Of a stretch of 64,000 nucleotides of DNA, positions 23,020-35,100 are shown piece after piece. Origin of the DNA: Cardinalis cardinalis (taxonomy: Eukaryota; Chordata; Aves; Passeriformes; Cardinalidae); NCBI GenBank assembly GCA_014549065.1, contig JACDOX010000081.1:1431924-1495923 (forward strand), in the 5' to 3' direction. A program made the translations under genes and the position numbers. A model generated the notes under the pieces. The model worked only from the letters and a program-made list of their open reading frames with translations, had not been told where the DNA came from and made no database searches. The first letter of the stretch is position 1, and every line of letters begins with the position of its first letter.

Positions 23020-26000
23020 CTGCCTGAGGATTCTGTACCAGAATGCAGAGCCCCATCACCTTTTCCCCTGTGAGGGCTCTGGTGATGTCTGTGGTTGCTG
23101 ACCCTGCTGTGATCCCAGGTCCTTGTAGGTGACATGAAGGTCACCTGCTTTCCCTGGAAATGCTTTTCCATGGCTTGTGTCAGGGTGATGTGGATGTCTC
23201 CCTCGGAGAAGCCGTGNGTGGGAAGTAGGAAATCACCATCCCACAACAGGCGCTTGCTCGGCAGCCCGGCAGGAGGAAAACTTGTCCTTTTCTGCTGCCA
23301 GTTTTTGCTTTTCTTAAACAAAAAGGTTAAAAATGCGATGGGCTTTGGAACCTGAAGGATTGCATTGTGTGTGAGTGTCAAGCGGTGTTTTCCTGGTGTA
23401 ATTTGGGAGGGAGCAGCGTTAGGAAGGGAGCTCTGGAGTTCATAGCTCAGCTGTTCTGACAGCTCTCGTGCTGCCTGGCCAGGGGAGGTTTCCAGCTGCC
23501 AGATAATCGTTCCTGCTGTGGCATCGTGCTGGGACCCAGCATCCACCTGCTCCAGGGAGCTGNGGGCAGGAGGATCAGCCCTAATTAAATCCAGCCAGGA
23601 ACGAAAGGGTGGATGTTAAACTGCTCCTTCATTTGGGTGCTTTGATCCCGGCTTTAGTCACCGCCTTGGAACGTGCAGGCTGTGAGCAAAGCACTGGGGC
23701 TGCAGCCCTGTGGCATCCCACAGCCCAGGGCCAGGCAGGTTTTGGGGTTGGCTGCTCACCCCGGTGCCTGCCAGGGATGGGGAGCAGCCCACAGGTTGCA
23801 TCAAAGCTGTGGCCGGGCTGGTTGTGCACCTGCAGTGGCAGCCAGGACCTGCCCGTCTCCGGACGTGCCAGTGGTGTCCCAAGAGGTTGGGTCAAGGGTG
23901 AATCTCCCCATTTTGGAGCCATCCTCCACAGCCTGGCTTTGCCAGCCAGCCAGCAGGAGCATCCTGCCAGCNCAGTGTGCCAGGCTGCAGCGTTGCCCCA
24001 TGCTCTTCCCTGCTGCCACCAGCCCATTTCCCTGGATCTCCTGGCCAGGTTGATGCTTGGAGGCAGTGAAAGCACACGTGGGCTGGCAGCTCTGAGGGAC
24101 TGGCATTGATTTGGTGCCCCTGTGGTTTATTGGGACCNTGCTGGACCCAGCATCTCGTGGTGGTGCTGTGGGTGGGCTGGGGCTGCCCCTGCATGGGCCC
24201 ATGAAAATAGCTCAGTGAAACCTCTGCACTGAATCCCCAAGGATGAAACCAACCTCTCCAGCAGCTCCTGGGCTGAATTTTGGCTGGTCAGGCTATCAGT
24301 GAGACTAAGGGCAGTAATTGCAATAAAACCACCGCTGCCAGTGGGAATTACAGCTTGTTTTGGGACAGTCCAGCAGGGTCCCAGCTCACTCAGCTGCTGA
24401 GGTCCTGTCCTGGGGATAGGGGACATTTCCTGTCCTGGTGGTCTGCATGTCTCACACTTTGACCCTTCTGGCTGTGCCTCCTCCAACCCCTGTGGGGCTC
24501 GGGTTCCATGGGTGGATTGGGATGAGCATGATGGGCTGGGACAGGCCTGTCTTAGGGCAGGCAGCAGGACTCCCAGTTTGGGAGATGTGTCTGCCCTGNT
24601 CCCTCTGTGCAAAACACCTCAGGAAAGGTGCAGGAATGGTGTCCAAATCCTTCCTTGCCTGGTCCAGGATAAGCCATCCTTTCTGTCGGCATCCCTGAGG
24701 ACCCGTGGCACATCCCTCTGGCCAAGCTGCCATCGAGGGCACAGCCTGTGCCAGCTCCAGGCTTTTGGGTGGCTGTGAAGGCACTTTGGGAGAGGCAGCT
24801 GTGCTGCAAGTGCCTGTTCCTGGGCACTCCAGGCTCGTTAACCTTTGGGGATAAGAGGATTACAGCAAGTCACCGGCTTAGCTCCGCTGCTGCTTTACGG
24901 CCCCACACGGCGGGGTAACCCCGGGACTCTGCTGGTGCACAAAGGCAAAGCCAGCCCCTTNCCCAGCAGCTGGGCTCGGCCTTTTGGGACAGGTTAGCTC
25001 TTTGGGATGATTCAGTTTTGCTGCTGTCATGGTCAGTTCCTGGGTAGCTGTTCTGGACTCTTTNCAGGTGGGTTTGGTGCGTGGGCACCTCTGACATTGC
25101 CCCTTTGGTGTCAGGTTCCTCCTACATAAGTCAGGAGCACTCGATAACTCGGGGTCAGGTTCCTCCTCCTATAGAAAAGCACCTCCTTTCAGAGGTGTCT
25201 CTGGACAAGCAGCCACGTGGAAGCAGGTGCTTTCCTGGGCAGGTAGATGGGATTTTATAAGGCTTTATGGCTGAGGAGCTGCAGGGAGGGACCGAGTTCC
25301 TCTTCCGGCGCAAGTGCTGGCAGCGGGGTGGCTTCCTGCCTTCCCAGCTGGGACCTTTTTCCTCTGCTGGTGACAGAGGGCTCATGGACACAGGCACAGC
25401 CCAAGCACTCCTGTGAGGGCGAAGCAGCTGAGTTGAGTCTGAGGAGGAGGAGGAGGAAGATCCTCATCAAACACAGCAACTTGAATTTGCAGCCCATCAA
25501 CACGTGGGGGATGCAATGACCCCACTCTGGGGTCATCTTTTGGAATAAATTCCTAATTTAAAGTCTGCTGTGATCAAACACATCAAAATATAGATAATCC
25601 TCTTCTGATAATCACATTGCTCTGGATTTTTGCTCCATCAAAATGGGCATTGAGGCTGCCACTCCCTCCTTGCTTGGGGGCTGCTTTTCCCCACGTGCTG
25701 TTTGCACGCAGCAACATCCTCAGCAGAACCCAAACCACTCCCCCGTGGTTCAAAGGCTCCTTGTGATTACACAAACAACCCTGGAATTTGGCATCTCACT
25801 ATTGTGCTTTAATGTTCCCCGGGCACGGCGCTGAGTTCAGGCTGCAAAAATGCAAAAATTGGTTTCCTGGGACAGGGACAGCCGGGAGCACCAGCAGCAG
25901 TGGTCAGATCCTGCTGGGGATGGGGGCTCTAGTGGATGCTTTGTTTGTGGGTAAAAATGCCTATTCTGATGTGTTACAAATGACTTTGAGGTGACAGATA

Positions 26001-26111
26001 TGTTCTGACATTCAGGGTATTCCCCAAGAGCACCGACACTGCNCTTTGGGGTGTCGGGGTAGCCATGGTGGTCTCACCATGTCTGACAGCCTCTCTCCCC
26101 TCCTCCTGCAG
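23020..26111 (+). other. HIP1R: Presumed HIP1R intron 1, distal part
   Basis: Moderately GC-rich non-coding sequence between the minisatellite and exon 2. I found no HIP1R-like exon, RNA gene or recognised transposon. The long open frames on both strands here reflect GC-biased composition and not coding constraint. Confidence 0.5.
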
Positions 26112-29100
26112 GCCATCAGCATCAGCAAAGCCATCAACACACAGGAAGCACCAGTGAAGGAGAAACATGCCCGCCGTATCCTTTCCCTCGGCTCCCAGGA
26201 CAGCACAGAGCAGTTTGGGCTCTGGGGGTGTCACCCTCCTGCTGGAGCANATCTGGGAGACAAAGAAAGATCCATGCAGAGCTCAGCTGGGGGCTGGCAT
26301 CACAAAGGTTCATCCATCAGTGAAAAGGCAAATGAGCAGTGCAATAAATTGCATTTCTTTGGCAGTGAAATGCAGAGGGCTCCAGTGTGCCCTCAGCAGG
26401 GGGAGGTGCACCCAAAATGACATTTGGGGGTTTTATTTGGGGGTGCAGCGTTGTGCCAGTGATCCCTGTGCTCACAGGGCACCCAGTGTCCCCTTTTCAA
26501 TGAAAGTGGAACAGGAACAGCCCCAGCCCAGCCTGTCCCCTGCTCTGTGTGTGTCCAGTTGGCCTTGACTGCCCTGGAAGGGATCATCCTGGGGACCCAC
26601 CACGAGAAGGGAGCCTTCACCTTCTGGTCCTACGCCATCGGGCTGCCCCTGCCCAGCAGTGCCATCCTCAGCTGGAAGTTCTGCCACGTCCTGCACAAGG
26701 TCCTGCGTGATGGCCACCCCAACGTGAGTGTCCCCTCTGCCACCTCCCTCCTGCTCCTCTCCCAGGGGGGAATTTCTGGCTCTTGCCAACATCCCTCTGC
26801 ACAGGGAGTGGGATCCCTGCCCTACCCCAGCCNCCTTTCCCAGGCACTCTGTTGTCTCACGTCTTTGAAACTTCCCTGTGTAAATCCCCGACCTTTGGGT
26901 GTTGAGGGAAGGCTGGAACTTCTCCCAGAGCTGGGGTGGTGTAAGGGGCTGGATCCCTCCTCTTCCCCAGCATCAGAGCAGACAGCCAGCCCCACTGTGC
27001 CACATCCTTCCCTTTTGTGTCCCCAGGTTCTCCAGGACTGCCAGAGGTACCGCAGCAACATCCGAGAGACGGGCGACCTGTGGGTGAGTGGGGCAGAGTG
27101 CAGCCTTGTGCCTCCCAGGGGCTTTGGAGATGGCTGATGAGGAGCATGGTGGGCACAGAGAGGGTGAAGCACTGCCTGAAACAGCCTGCTGTCTCTTTGG
27201 GTGATGGCTGTGTGCATGGTGGAGCCACAAGTCTCTGGCTCNTGTGGGATCTGCTGGGTCTGGTTACCTCACTCTGGATTCCCCTGGTGTCTCTGCAGGG
27301 CCATTTGCACGACAGGTACGGGCAGCTGGTGAACATCTACACACGGCTCCTGCTCACCAAGATCTCCTTCCACGTCAAGGTGAGACCTCTGCCGCCTCCC
27401 CACCACTGGAACGAGGGGATGTGCCACGCCAGCAGCAACTGATGGCTTTTTGCTTCCTTTTCCAAAGCATCCCGAGTTCCCCCCGGGCCTCGAAGTGTCG
27501 GATGAGGTGCTGGAGAAGACTGCAGGGACAGATGTGAACAACATGTGAGTGTCCTGGTGGGCCCAGAGCCCAGGGTGTAGTCACCAGCTCCCTGACCCTC
27601 AGCTGCCTGTGTCCTGCTGACAAAACCACCCCAGGATGGGGCAGTCACCAGATTTTCTGAATTGTTTAGATGGTGCCCAGTCCCTCCTGCATCCACAGAG
27701 CACTGTGGGGTGTAAATGCAGGGAGAAAAAGCCCCAAATTCTTGTCAGTCAGAGCCCTTGCCATCATGGGGACTCTGAATGAACACGAGCAGCTGGAGCA
27801 GTCCCTGCTGTCAAGTGATGGAGTTTTGGTTTGTTTTGGCAGCTTCCAGCTGACCGTAGAGCTGTTTGACTACCTGGACTGTGAGCTGAAGCTGTCGGAG
27901 TCAGGTGAGGAGGCGGCAGGGGCAGGTCCCTCCCCTCGCCCCGGGGCTCTTGAGCAATAGTTTCGCTCTTTGGTCGGGAATGGAGTTCCGGGAGGCCGAG
28001 GCTGGAGGCTCAGGTCCCTCCTCCTCCTCCTCCTCCCGTGAGATTTCTGAGGTGGTTTCTCAGCTGGATTCTCCCGTTGAAGCTCGGTAGAGGCAGTTGT
28101 TAGAGCATGTGGCTGCTTTGAACCCACCTGAGCAAGGCAGAGTGTTGTTTTCAGTGCAGAACTGCTCTGAAATACGCTTTTATTTCTTTTTTGTACGATC
28201 ACATTAATCATACCCATTACACAGATCCCTTCTGTCCCTCTGAGGCAGAGGANNGGGCTGTACTTCTTTTTAAAGACTNATTTCCCNTCATTGAAATGCC
28301 TCTGGGGAGGGCTGGGAGCCCCTGCTCACGTCTCTCACCTCCTCAGGAANTTTTAGATGGCTTAGAGAGGTGGCAGATTCTTCCTGCACCGGGAGCCAGG
28401 AACACGGAGCTGCCCTGGAAAACGGCACAGTGGGAGAGACCGAGCTCCCAACAGGCTCCTGCTTCTCCTCCTGACCCAGTTATACAGAGAATTTATATTC
28501 ATAAATACTTTAAAGCTGAGCAGGGAAGTAGCCAGGGTGGATGTGCTGCCTGGATCCCTGCCAAGGGAAGGGATCTGTTTCCGAGCAGGGGCAGGCGAGG
28601 CTGCGGTGCCGCCGGGCTCGTCCCCTGCCCTGGCATCCTCTCCCAGCTCCGTGCATGATTAAACAGAATGCAGCCAAACCTCTCACTTCCCCCAGCTCTG
28701 TCGTGCAGCAGCAGCTTTAGGGCAGCGTCCTGGGGTTAAATCTCTCCTTTTTAGGGCTGGGTATCCACAGCAGAGCCAAGCACCCATTCCCTGTGCCAGC
28801 GTGGTCCCTCTGGGTGTTTGTGCTGCTCTGAGCAGGGCTGTTCTCAGCTCAGGAGCAGCCCTGGTGTTTCCCCTGCCCCACATCCGCCGTGGTTAATGAT
28901 CAAGCTGCATGGCAGGGCACGGGCAGCTCTGCAAACACGGCTCCCCTCAGTTTTCAGGCAGCTCAACACCTCCATGGCCGTGTCGCAGATGTCGGCGGTG
29001 CAGTGCCGCCTGGCCCCCCTCATCCAGGTCATCCAGGACTGCAGCCACCTCTACCACTACTCTGTCAAGCTGATGTTCAAGCTGCACTCCTGTGAGTCCC

Positions 29101-32100
29101 AGGGATGTGCTCAGTGCTGGTGTTTTCCCAGGGTGGGCTTCTGGGTCTGGGGATGAGGCTGGTGTGGATTGAGGCATCCATCGCCGTGTCCCCGTATCCC
29201 AGCTGGGCTTTAGGGGCCTGCTCCATCCCACACAGACATTCCAGATAAAGGAATTAGAAGGACTTGTTCTTGTTTAACTCAAACCCACGTCCCCTGGCCT
29301 GCCAGCTCGCTGCATGGGCAGCACAGTGCCAGCAGCCTCGTGTGGGTATTTTGGAGTTTCCACATCTCCCTGTGCCACATCCCTGATCCCTGTGCCGGGG
29401 ATGAGAACACCTCACTCCCATCCTGACTCCTCACATCCCACTCCCTCCTGGCTTTTACCCTGCTGGCTTTTGCAGAGGAGGGGTCTGGGAGCATGTGAAC
29501 ACACNTGCAGCCCCAGATCAGTCACAGCTGTCCCTCCTCACCCAGGTCTGCCGGCTGACACCCTGCAGGGCCACCGGGACCGCTTCCACGAGCAGTTCCG
29601 CAGGTAACCGGGGCCCGNGTGGGGCAGTGGGGTCCCCTCCCTCGTTCCAAGCCCCCTCTCATCTCCCCTTTGTCCTTCCCTCCTCTCCAGCCTTAAAAAC
29701 TTCTTTAAGAGGGCATCTGACATGCTGTATTTCAAGCGCCTCATCCAGATCCCGCGGCTGCCGGAGGTAGGGCAGGGTTTGGTGCGGTGCTCTGGAGAGC
29801 TTGTGGGAGTCTGGGGACACTGCCTCTGGCCCTGTCAGCAGCACAGGGCTGGCTCCCTCCCTTCCCCTGGCACTCTGCCTGCTGCAGCTCCTGAACCCCC
29901 TGCAAGGCTGCAACAACTTCTTGTCCCTCCAGAGCCCCCCAAACTTCCTGCGGGCGTCGGCGCTGGCNGAGCACGTGAAGCCGGTCGTCGTCATCCCCGA
30001 GGAGGCCCCCGAGGATGAGGAGCCAGAGAACCTCATTGAGATCAGCACAACTTCCACCACGGAGCCACAGGTGGGGGCCTGGGGCTGGGATGGGGGCAGG
30101 CTCTTGTGTCCTGGCTCAGTTCAGCAGCCTCTGTCCTCCCCAGATCACCTCGGATCTGTTTGAGCAAACCTTCGGGCCGCCCAACGGCGTTTGGGATGAC
30201 AGGTTGGTGTGGGGGGGCCAGCAGGGGTGAGGGGCTGCTGCCACGTGGGACCAACCTGCCCTTGTCCCCAGGGATGCACAGATTGAGAGCCTGAAGAAGG
30301 AGGTGGAAACGCTCCGNGCAGAGATGGAGAAGATTAAACTGGAGGTAAAGCCTGGCTGGGGAGCAGCTGGGGTGGGCTTTGGTGCCGTGCTGTGGAAACC
30401 CTGAAGGGATGCAGCAGGAGTGGGGTCCTGGCATCCAGGGTTGTGTTTTGGGACCTCTCCCCGTGCCAGGGTGTGATTCCTGATGGGGTGGGGGCATGTG
30501 AGCCCTGTCCCTTGCTGTCCTGATGTTATCANCAGGGACAGAGGTGCAGGGGTACAGGGCAGAGCTTTCCTGTGCNTCCCACGGCTGCTTTGCCCAAATT
30601 CCAGAGGGGCACCTGGCTGGGGGTGTTGGGGAGGGCAGGGCCGTGCCCAGTGCCCGGTGACCCCTGCAGGCACAGCGCTACATCACCCAGCTGAAGGCCC
30701 AGGTGAACAGCCTGGAGGGAGAGGTGGAGGAGCAGCGCAAGCAGAAGCAGAAGGCGCTGGTGGACAACGAGCAGCTGCGGGATGAGCTGGAGAGGCTGCA
30801 GAGGGCCAAGCAGGACAGTGACAGGTCACAGCGCCTCTGCGCCGAGGCCGAGAGTAGGTGCCGGGGTGCCCTGGGGTGTCCTGTGGTGCCCCGGGGTGTC
30901 CTGGGGTGTCCTGGGCCCGTGGGCTGCCCTGGCTGTGGTCACTGAGGGTCTCTCACCCCTGCAGAGAAAGCCAACGCCACCGAGATCCGCTACACGAAGC
31001 TGAAGGAGAAGCACAGCGAGCTCATCAACACCCACGCNGAGCTGCTGAGGAAGGTAAGGCTGCTGCCCCTGGAGGCAGGGGCTGACACTGAGGGCAGTGT
31101 CCCCGAGTTAAATCCCTCCCTTTTGGGGCTGGGGTATCCAGGGCAGAGCTGAGCACTCTTTCCCTCTTCCATCATGGTCCTTTTGGGTGTTTTTGTTGTT
31201 GTTTTTTGGGGTGTTTTGCTGTTGTTTGGTCTCTTTCTGCTTGTTTCTGTGGCCAGTGTAGCTGGTGGGATATCACTTGTACCAGCACTCGTGGCATGCT
31301 TGGCTCCAGTTCTGGAAAGGGGCTCTTGAGGGATGTGCTGGTGATGGGGATCNTGTGTCTCAGTTGTGCCACTCACCTGTTACACTTTTGCTTTGGGTAT
31401 TTTAGTCTTGCTTTTGTCCCTTGGTCCCTCTGCCACCACTGGTGTGACTTGTGCCCAGTCCCCCTGTATTGGTCCCATCACCCTCTGAGCTCCAGGAAGG
31501 GGCACCCCTTGAATCCATATCCACTGACAGCCAATATTTTGGATGCTATGAGAAAGGCATCTTGGATTTATTCTCTGAGCTAGAATTGGTTGGAATGAGT
31601 GTGGGGACAGTGAGGGTCCCCCTTGGAACACCGGGTGAGCCCCATGTCCCCCACAGAACGCTGACACTGCCAAGCAGCTGACGGTGACACAGCAGAGCCA
31701 GGAGGAGGTGGCACGTGTCAAGGAGCAGCTGGCATTTCAGGTGGAGCAGGTCAAGCGAGAGGCTGAGATGAAGGTGAGCTCTGGATCAGCACTGAGCCCT
31801 CCCCAGCCTGGGAAATGCANTTTGGGAACAAGGGGAAGGGGAGGTTGTTGCTGTTGGGCCCTGATTCCAAGAAGAGTTGCCCTGGCTCCTCAGGAAGGTG
31901 TTCATTTATGACTCATCCCCTCTTGCCCAAATCTGCCTTTTCTTCCCCCAAGAAAATGCCACAATGCAAATTGATGGGTTTGAGTGCTTTCNTTCTCTGG
32001 GGCTCAAGATGGAGGCTGCTCCCAAAATTCTGGCATGGGAAAAGGAGCCCTTCCAGGAGACACCCCCTGCCCAAGACCCCGCACCCCTCCCTGCAAAGCA

Positions 32101-35100
32101 GGGCTGGGTTCATTCCCTGCATCCTGGCTGCTGCTGGTGCCGAGTGGGGCAGGGGCTGAGCCTGGGCACTGTGTGGGCACAGCTGGAGGACCAGAGCGTG
32201 CAGATGGAGCAGCTGAGGCAGGAGCTGGACGCCCGTCGGGACGAGCTGGAGCAGGCGCAGCGCTCGCTCAGCCACGCCAAGCAGGTACGGGGCCGGGGGC
32301 AGCACGGGCCCAGGGCCCCTCCAACCCTGGCACAGGGGCTGGACCTGCCACCACTGCTGAGCCTGAGCTTCAGCAGCAGCCCAAGGAGCTGTCACAGGGC
32401 TGAGCGTGGGCCCAGCCCATCAGTGTCACGAGCTGGGCATGTCCCGAGCTCCCCCCAGTTCTGTGGGGTGCCAGCAGTGANGGGGCAGTGACAGGGCAGT
32501 GACAGNGCAGTGACAGGGCAGTGACAGGGTGTCCTGGCCCCCATGGCAGGCAGGTGTGGAGCTCAGTGCCCAGCTGGATGCTCTGCACGCCGAGAAGGAG
32601 GTGCTGAGGCGGTCGGTGAGCGAGAAGGAGTGTGAGCTGCTGTCCACACGGGGCCTCGTGCAGGAGAAGGAGCTGCAGCTGAGCCAGGAGGCAGACAAGG
32701 CCACCAGGGAGATCCGAGAGCTCCAGGGCAGGCTCCTGGAGAAGGTACAGAGCCCTGTGAAGGGCCCACTGCCCCTCCACTCACTGGGGTGAGATGTTTG
32801 GGGGTGCCAGCTGATGCAGCCTGTGGGATATCACTTGCANCAGCAGTCATGGGATGGTTGGGTCTGATCCTGGAAAGGGGCTCTTGAGGGAGATGCTGCT
32901 GATGGGGGTGCTCTGCCATTCACCTGTTCCTCCTCCTTCACAGAGCAACCAGGAGCAGAGCCTGCAGCAGAAGCTGCTGGATGAGCAGTTTGGAATCCTG
33001 CAGGAGACAGTGAGAGAAGCCCAGGCCATCGTCAGTGATGCCATGGCCAAGCTGGATGACCCCCTGCACCTCCGCTGCACCAGCTCCCCAGGTATGTCCT
33101 GCTCATGCAGGGGGCTGGAACACGCTCTGCCTTCTCCCTCCTGGACAGATAATGCTGCATCTCAGCTCTCCCATGGCTTTTCCATCATGCCTGAGGTGGT
33201 TGGGCTCAGACTTCCAGGATGAATTTTTAGCTCTCATGTTCAGCACTGTTTTACTCACATTTTAGAGCTGTTCCCCAGCCAGGGATACACTTCCACTCAG
33301 TGGTGCCTCATGGAGTCAGCACTGGTGCAGACACCCGGCAGGCTGTGCTGAGGCCATGCCATGGAATTCCTTGCAGATTACCTGCTGAGCCGGGCGCAGG
33401 CGGCGCTGGAGTCCACGGATGCCCTGCAGAAGGGGCACGCGCAGTACGTGGCCTCCATGGCAGGTACCTGGGGCTGGGGACTGCCATTGCTCCCAGCTTG
33501 CTCCCAGCTTGCTCCCAGCATTGCTCCCAGCTTGCTCGTGTTCCCATGCACCCAGCAGCCCCAGCAGCTCTGGGGCCATGGGCAAGCAGCAGTGCCCTGG
33601 GGACAGAGGGACACGGGCAGGGCTGGGGGGGTTCCCGTGTGCTCCTTCAAGCTGGAGGGGTCGATCCCAACACACCTGAGCCTTGCACTGATCCTTGAGT
33701 GCCTTCAAGGATGAGCTGCAGCCCCCAGCAGCGGGCAGGGCTGGCAGCTCCTGAGCCTGTGCTGTCTGTGGCAGATGCTGCGGGGCTGGTGGGGGCTCTG
33801 GCCCTCTTTGCACACCTGGCAGGNGACACCATCGTCAACGGCAGCGCCACGGCTCACCTGGCCCCCACGGACCACGCTGACCGTGAGTGCAGCCATGCAG
33901 GGGGTGCTGGGGGATATTTCTATGGGGGCCATGCCAAAGCCCCCTCTGTCAGGGGCAGATTTTACCAAGGACAGCACATTCCCCACGCTCCCTGTCCCGA
34001 CATTCCCTGCCCTCTAGTGNCCCTCCCTGGGCCTGGAAATTCATTTGTAATCTCCTAGAAGGCATTTGTGGGNTGCTGCTGGTGCTCAGCTGTGGATGAG
34101 GGGAGGAGGAGGGTGAGGGTGGGCAGGGCTGGGATGAAGGGAGCCCTTGGCCAGGCTGTGCTCTCGGCAGGGCTGACGGAGACGTGCCGGGAGTGCGGGC
34201 AGAGGAGCCTGGAGTACCTGGAGCAGCTCAAGGACAGGCAGAGGCTGGGCAGTGCCCAGCTGGGGCACGTGCAGGGGGCACTGCGAGGGGTCCTGCAGCT
34301 GGCCCAGGTAGGACATGGAGCCCAGCACAGCCACCTTCCCACTCGGGGCTGGCTGGGTGGGTCCCAGGGAACACTTTGGGGGGGTTGGTCCCCCCCATAC
34401 CCACAAGTTCTGGTGATTTCCTTGAGCCATCACTGGGAGCCTTCCTGGTGGTGCACAGAGCTGGTCAGCCTCAATCAGCTGAAGTCTTTCAGCCCAGTAA
34501 CCCCAGTGGAAGGAAACTTCCCATGTTTCAGATATTTCTCCTGGTGAAGCCNCTATTTTCTTTTACACCACTCCAGGCTCTCCAGGGCTCTCTGGAGCAG
34601 AAACTGCTCCTATGATGGAGTTTTGTCACCTTGACTTGGGGCATTTCTTACCTCTGAGGTCCCATGTTTGCTGCAAGCTGGTGGCACATGTACCTTCACT
34701 GTGCAGGCTGCAGAGTGCTGCTCCTGCAGCTTTAATTGTTTGATGGGGGTGAGAAGGAATTGGATATCTTGGTTTGTAGTTATTCCTTATAAATATTCCC
34801 TTCTGTTTCTCTGCCTAAAACCTCCTCATGCCTGCTGCCTCCTCTGGCAGGAGCTGAGACCCAAGAGCCTGGACATCAAGCAGGAGGAGCTGGGGGACAT
34901 GGTGGAGAAGGAGATGGCCTCCACCTCAGAGGCCATTGAGGATGCTGTCAGGAGGATAGAGGTGAGGCAGAGCTGCAGGATGGGCCATTCTGGGGCCTTT
35001 GGGGGGCAGAGTGTTCATCACTCCTCCACCTTCCTCATCCCAACATGGCACCCAACCCTTCCTCTTGTGTTTCCCAACAGGAGATGATGAGCCAGGCCAG

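Noticed and set aside
22594..23101. Repetitive proteins of 120-160 residues in three frames
   Set aside because: They are translations of the 41-bp minisatellite in all frames, with no splice or homology support.
23609..24827. Several overlapping open frames of 90-160 codons
   Set aside because: They occur on both strands in GC-biased intron sequence and lack splice sites, homology and codon bias.
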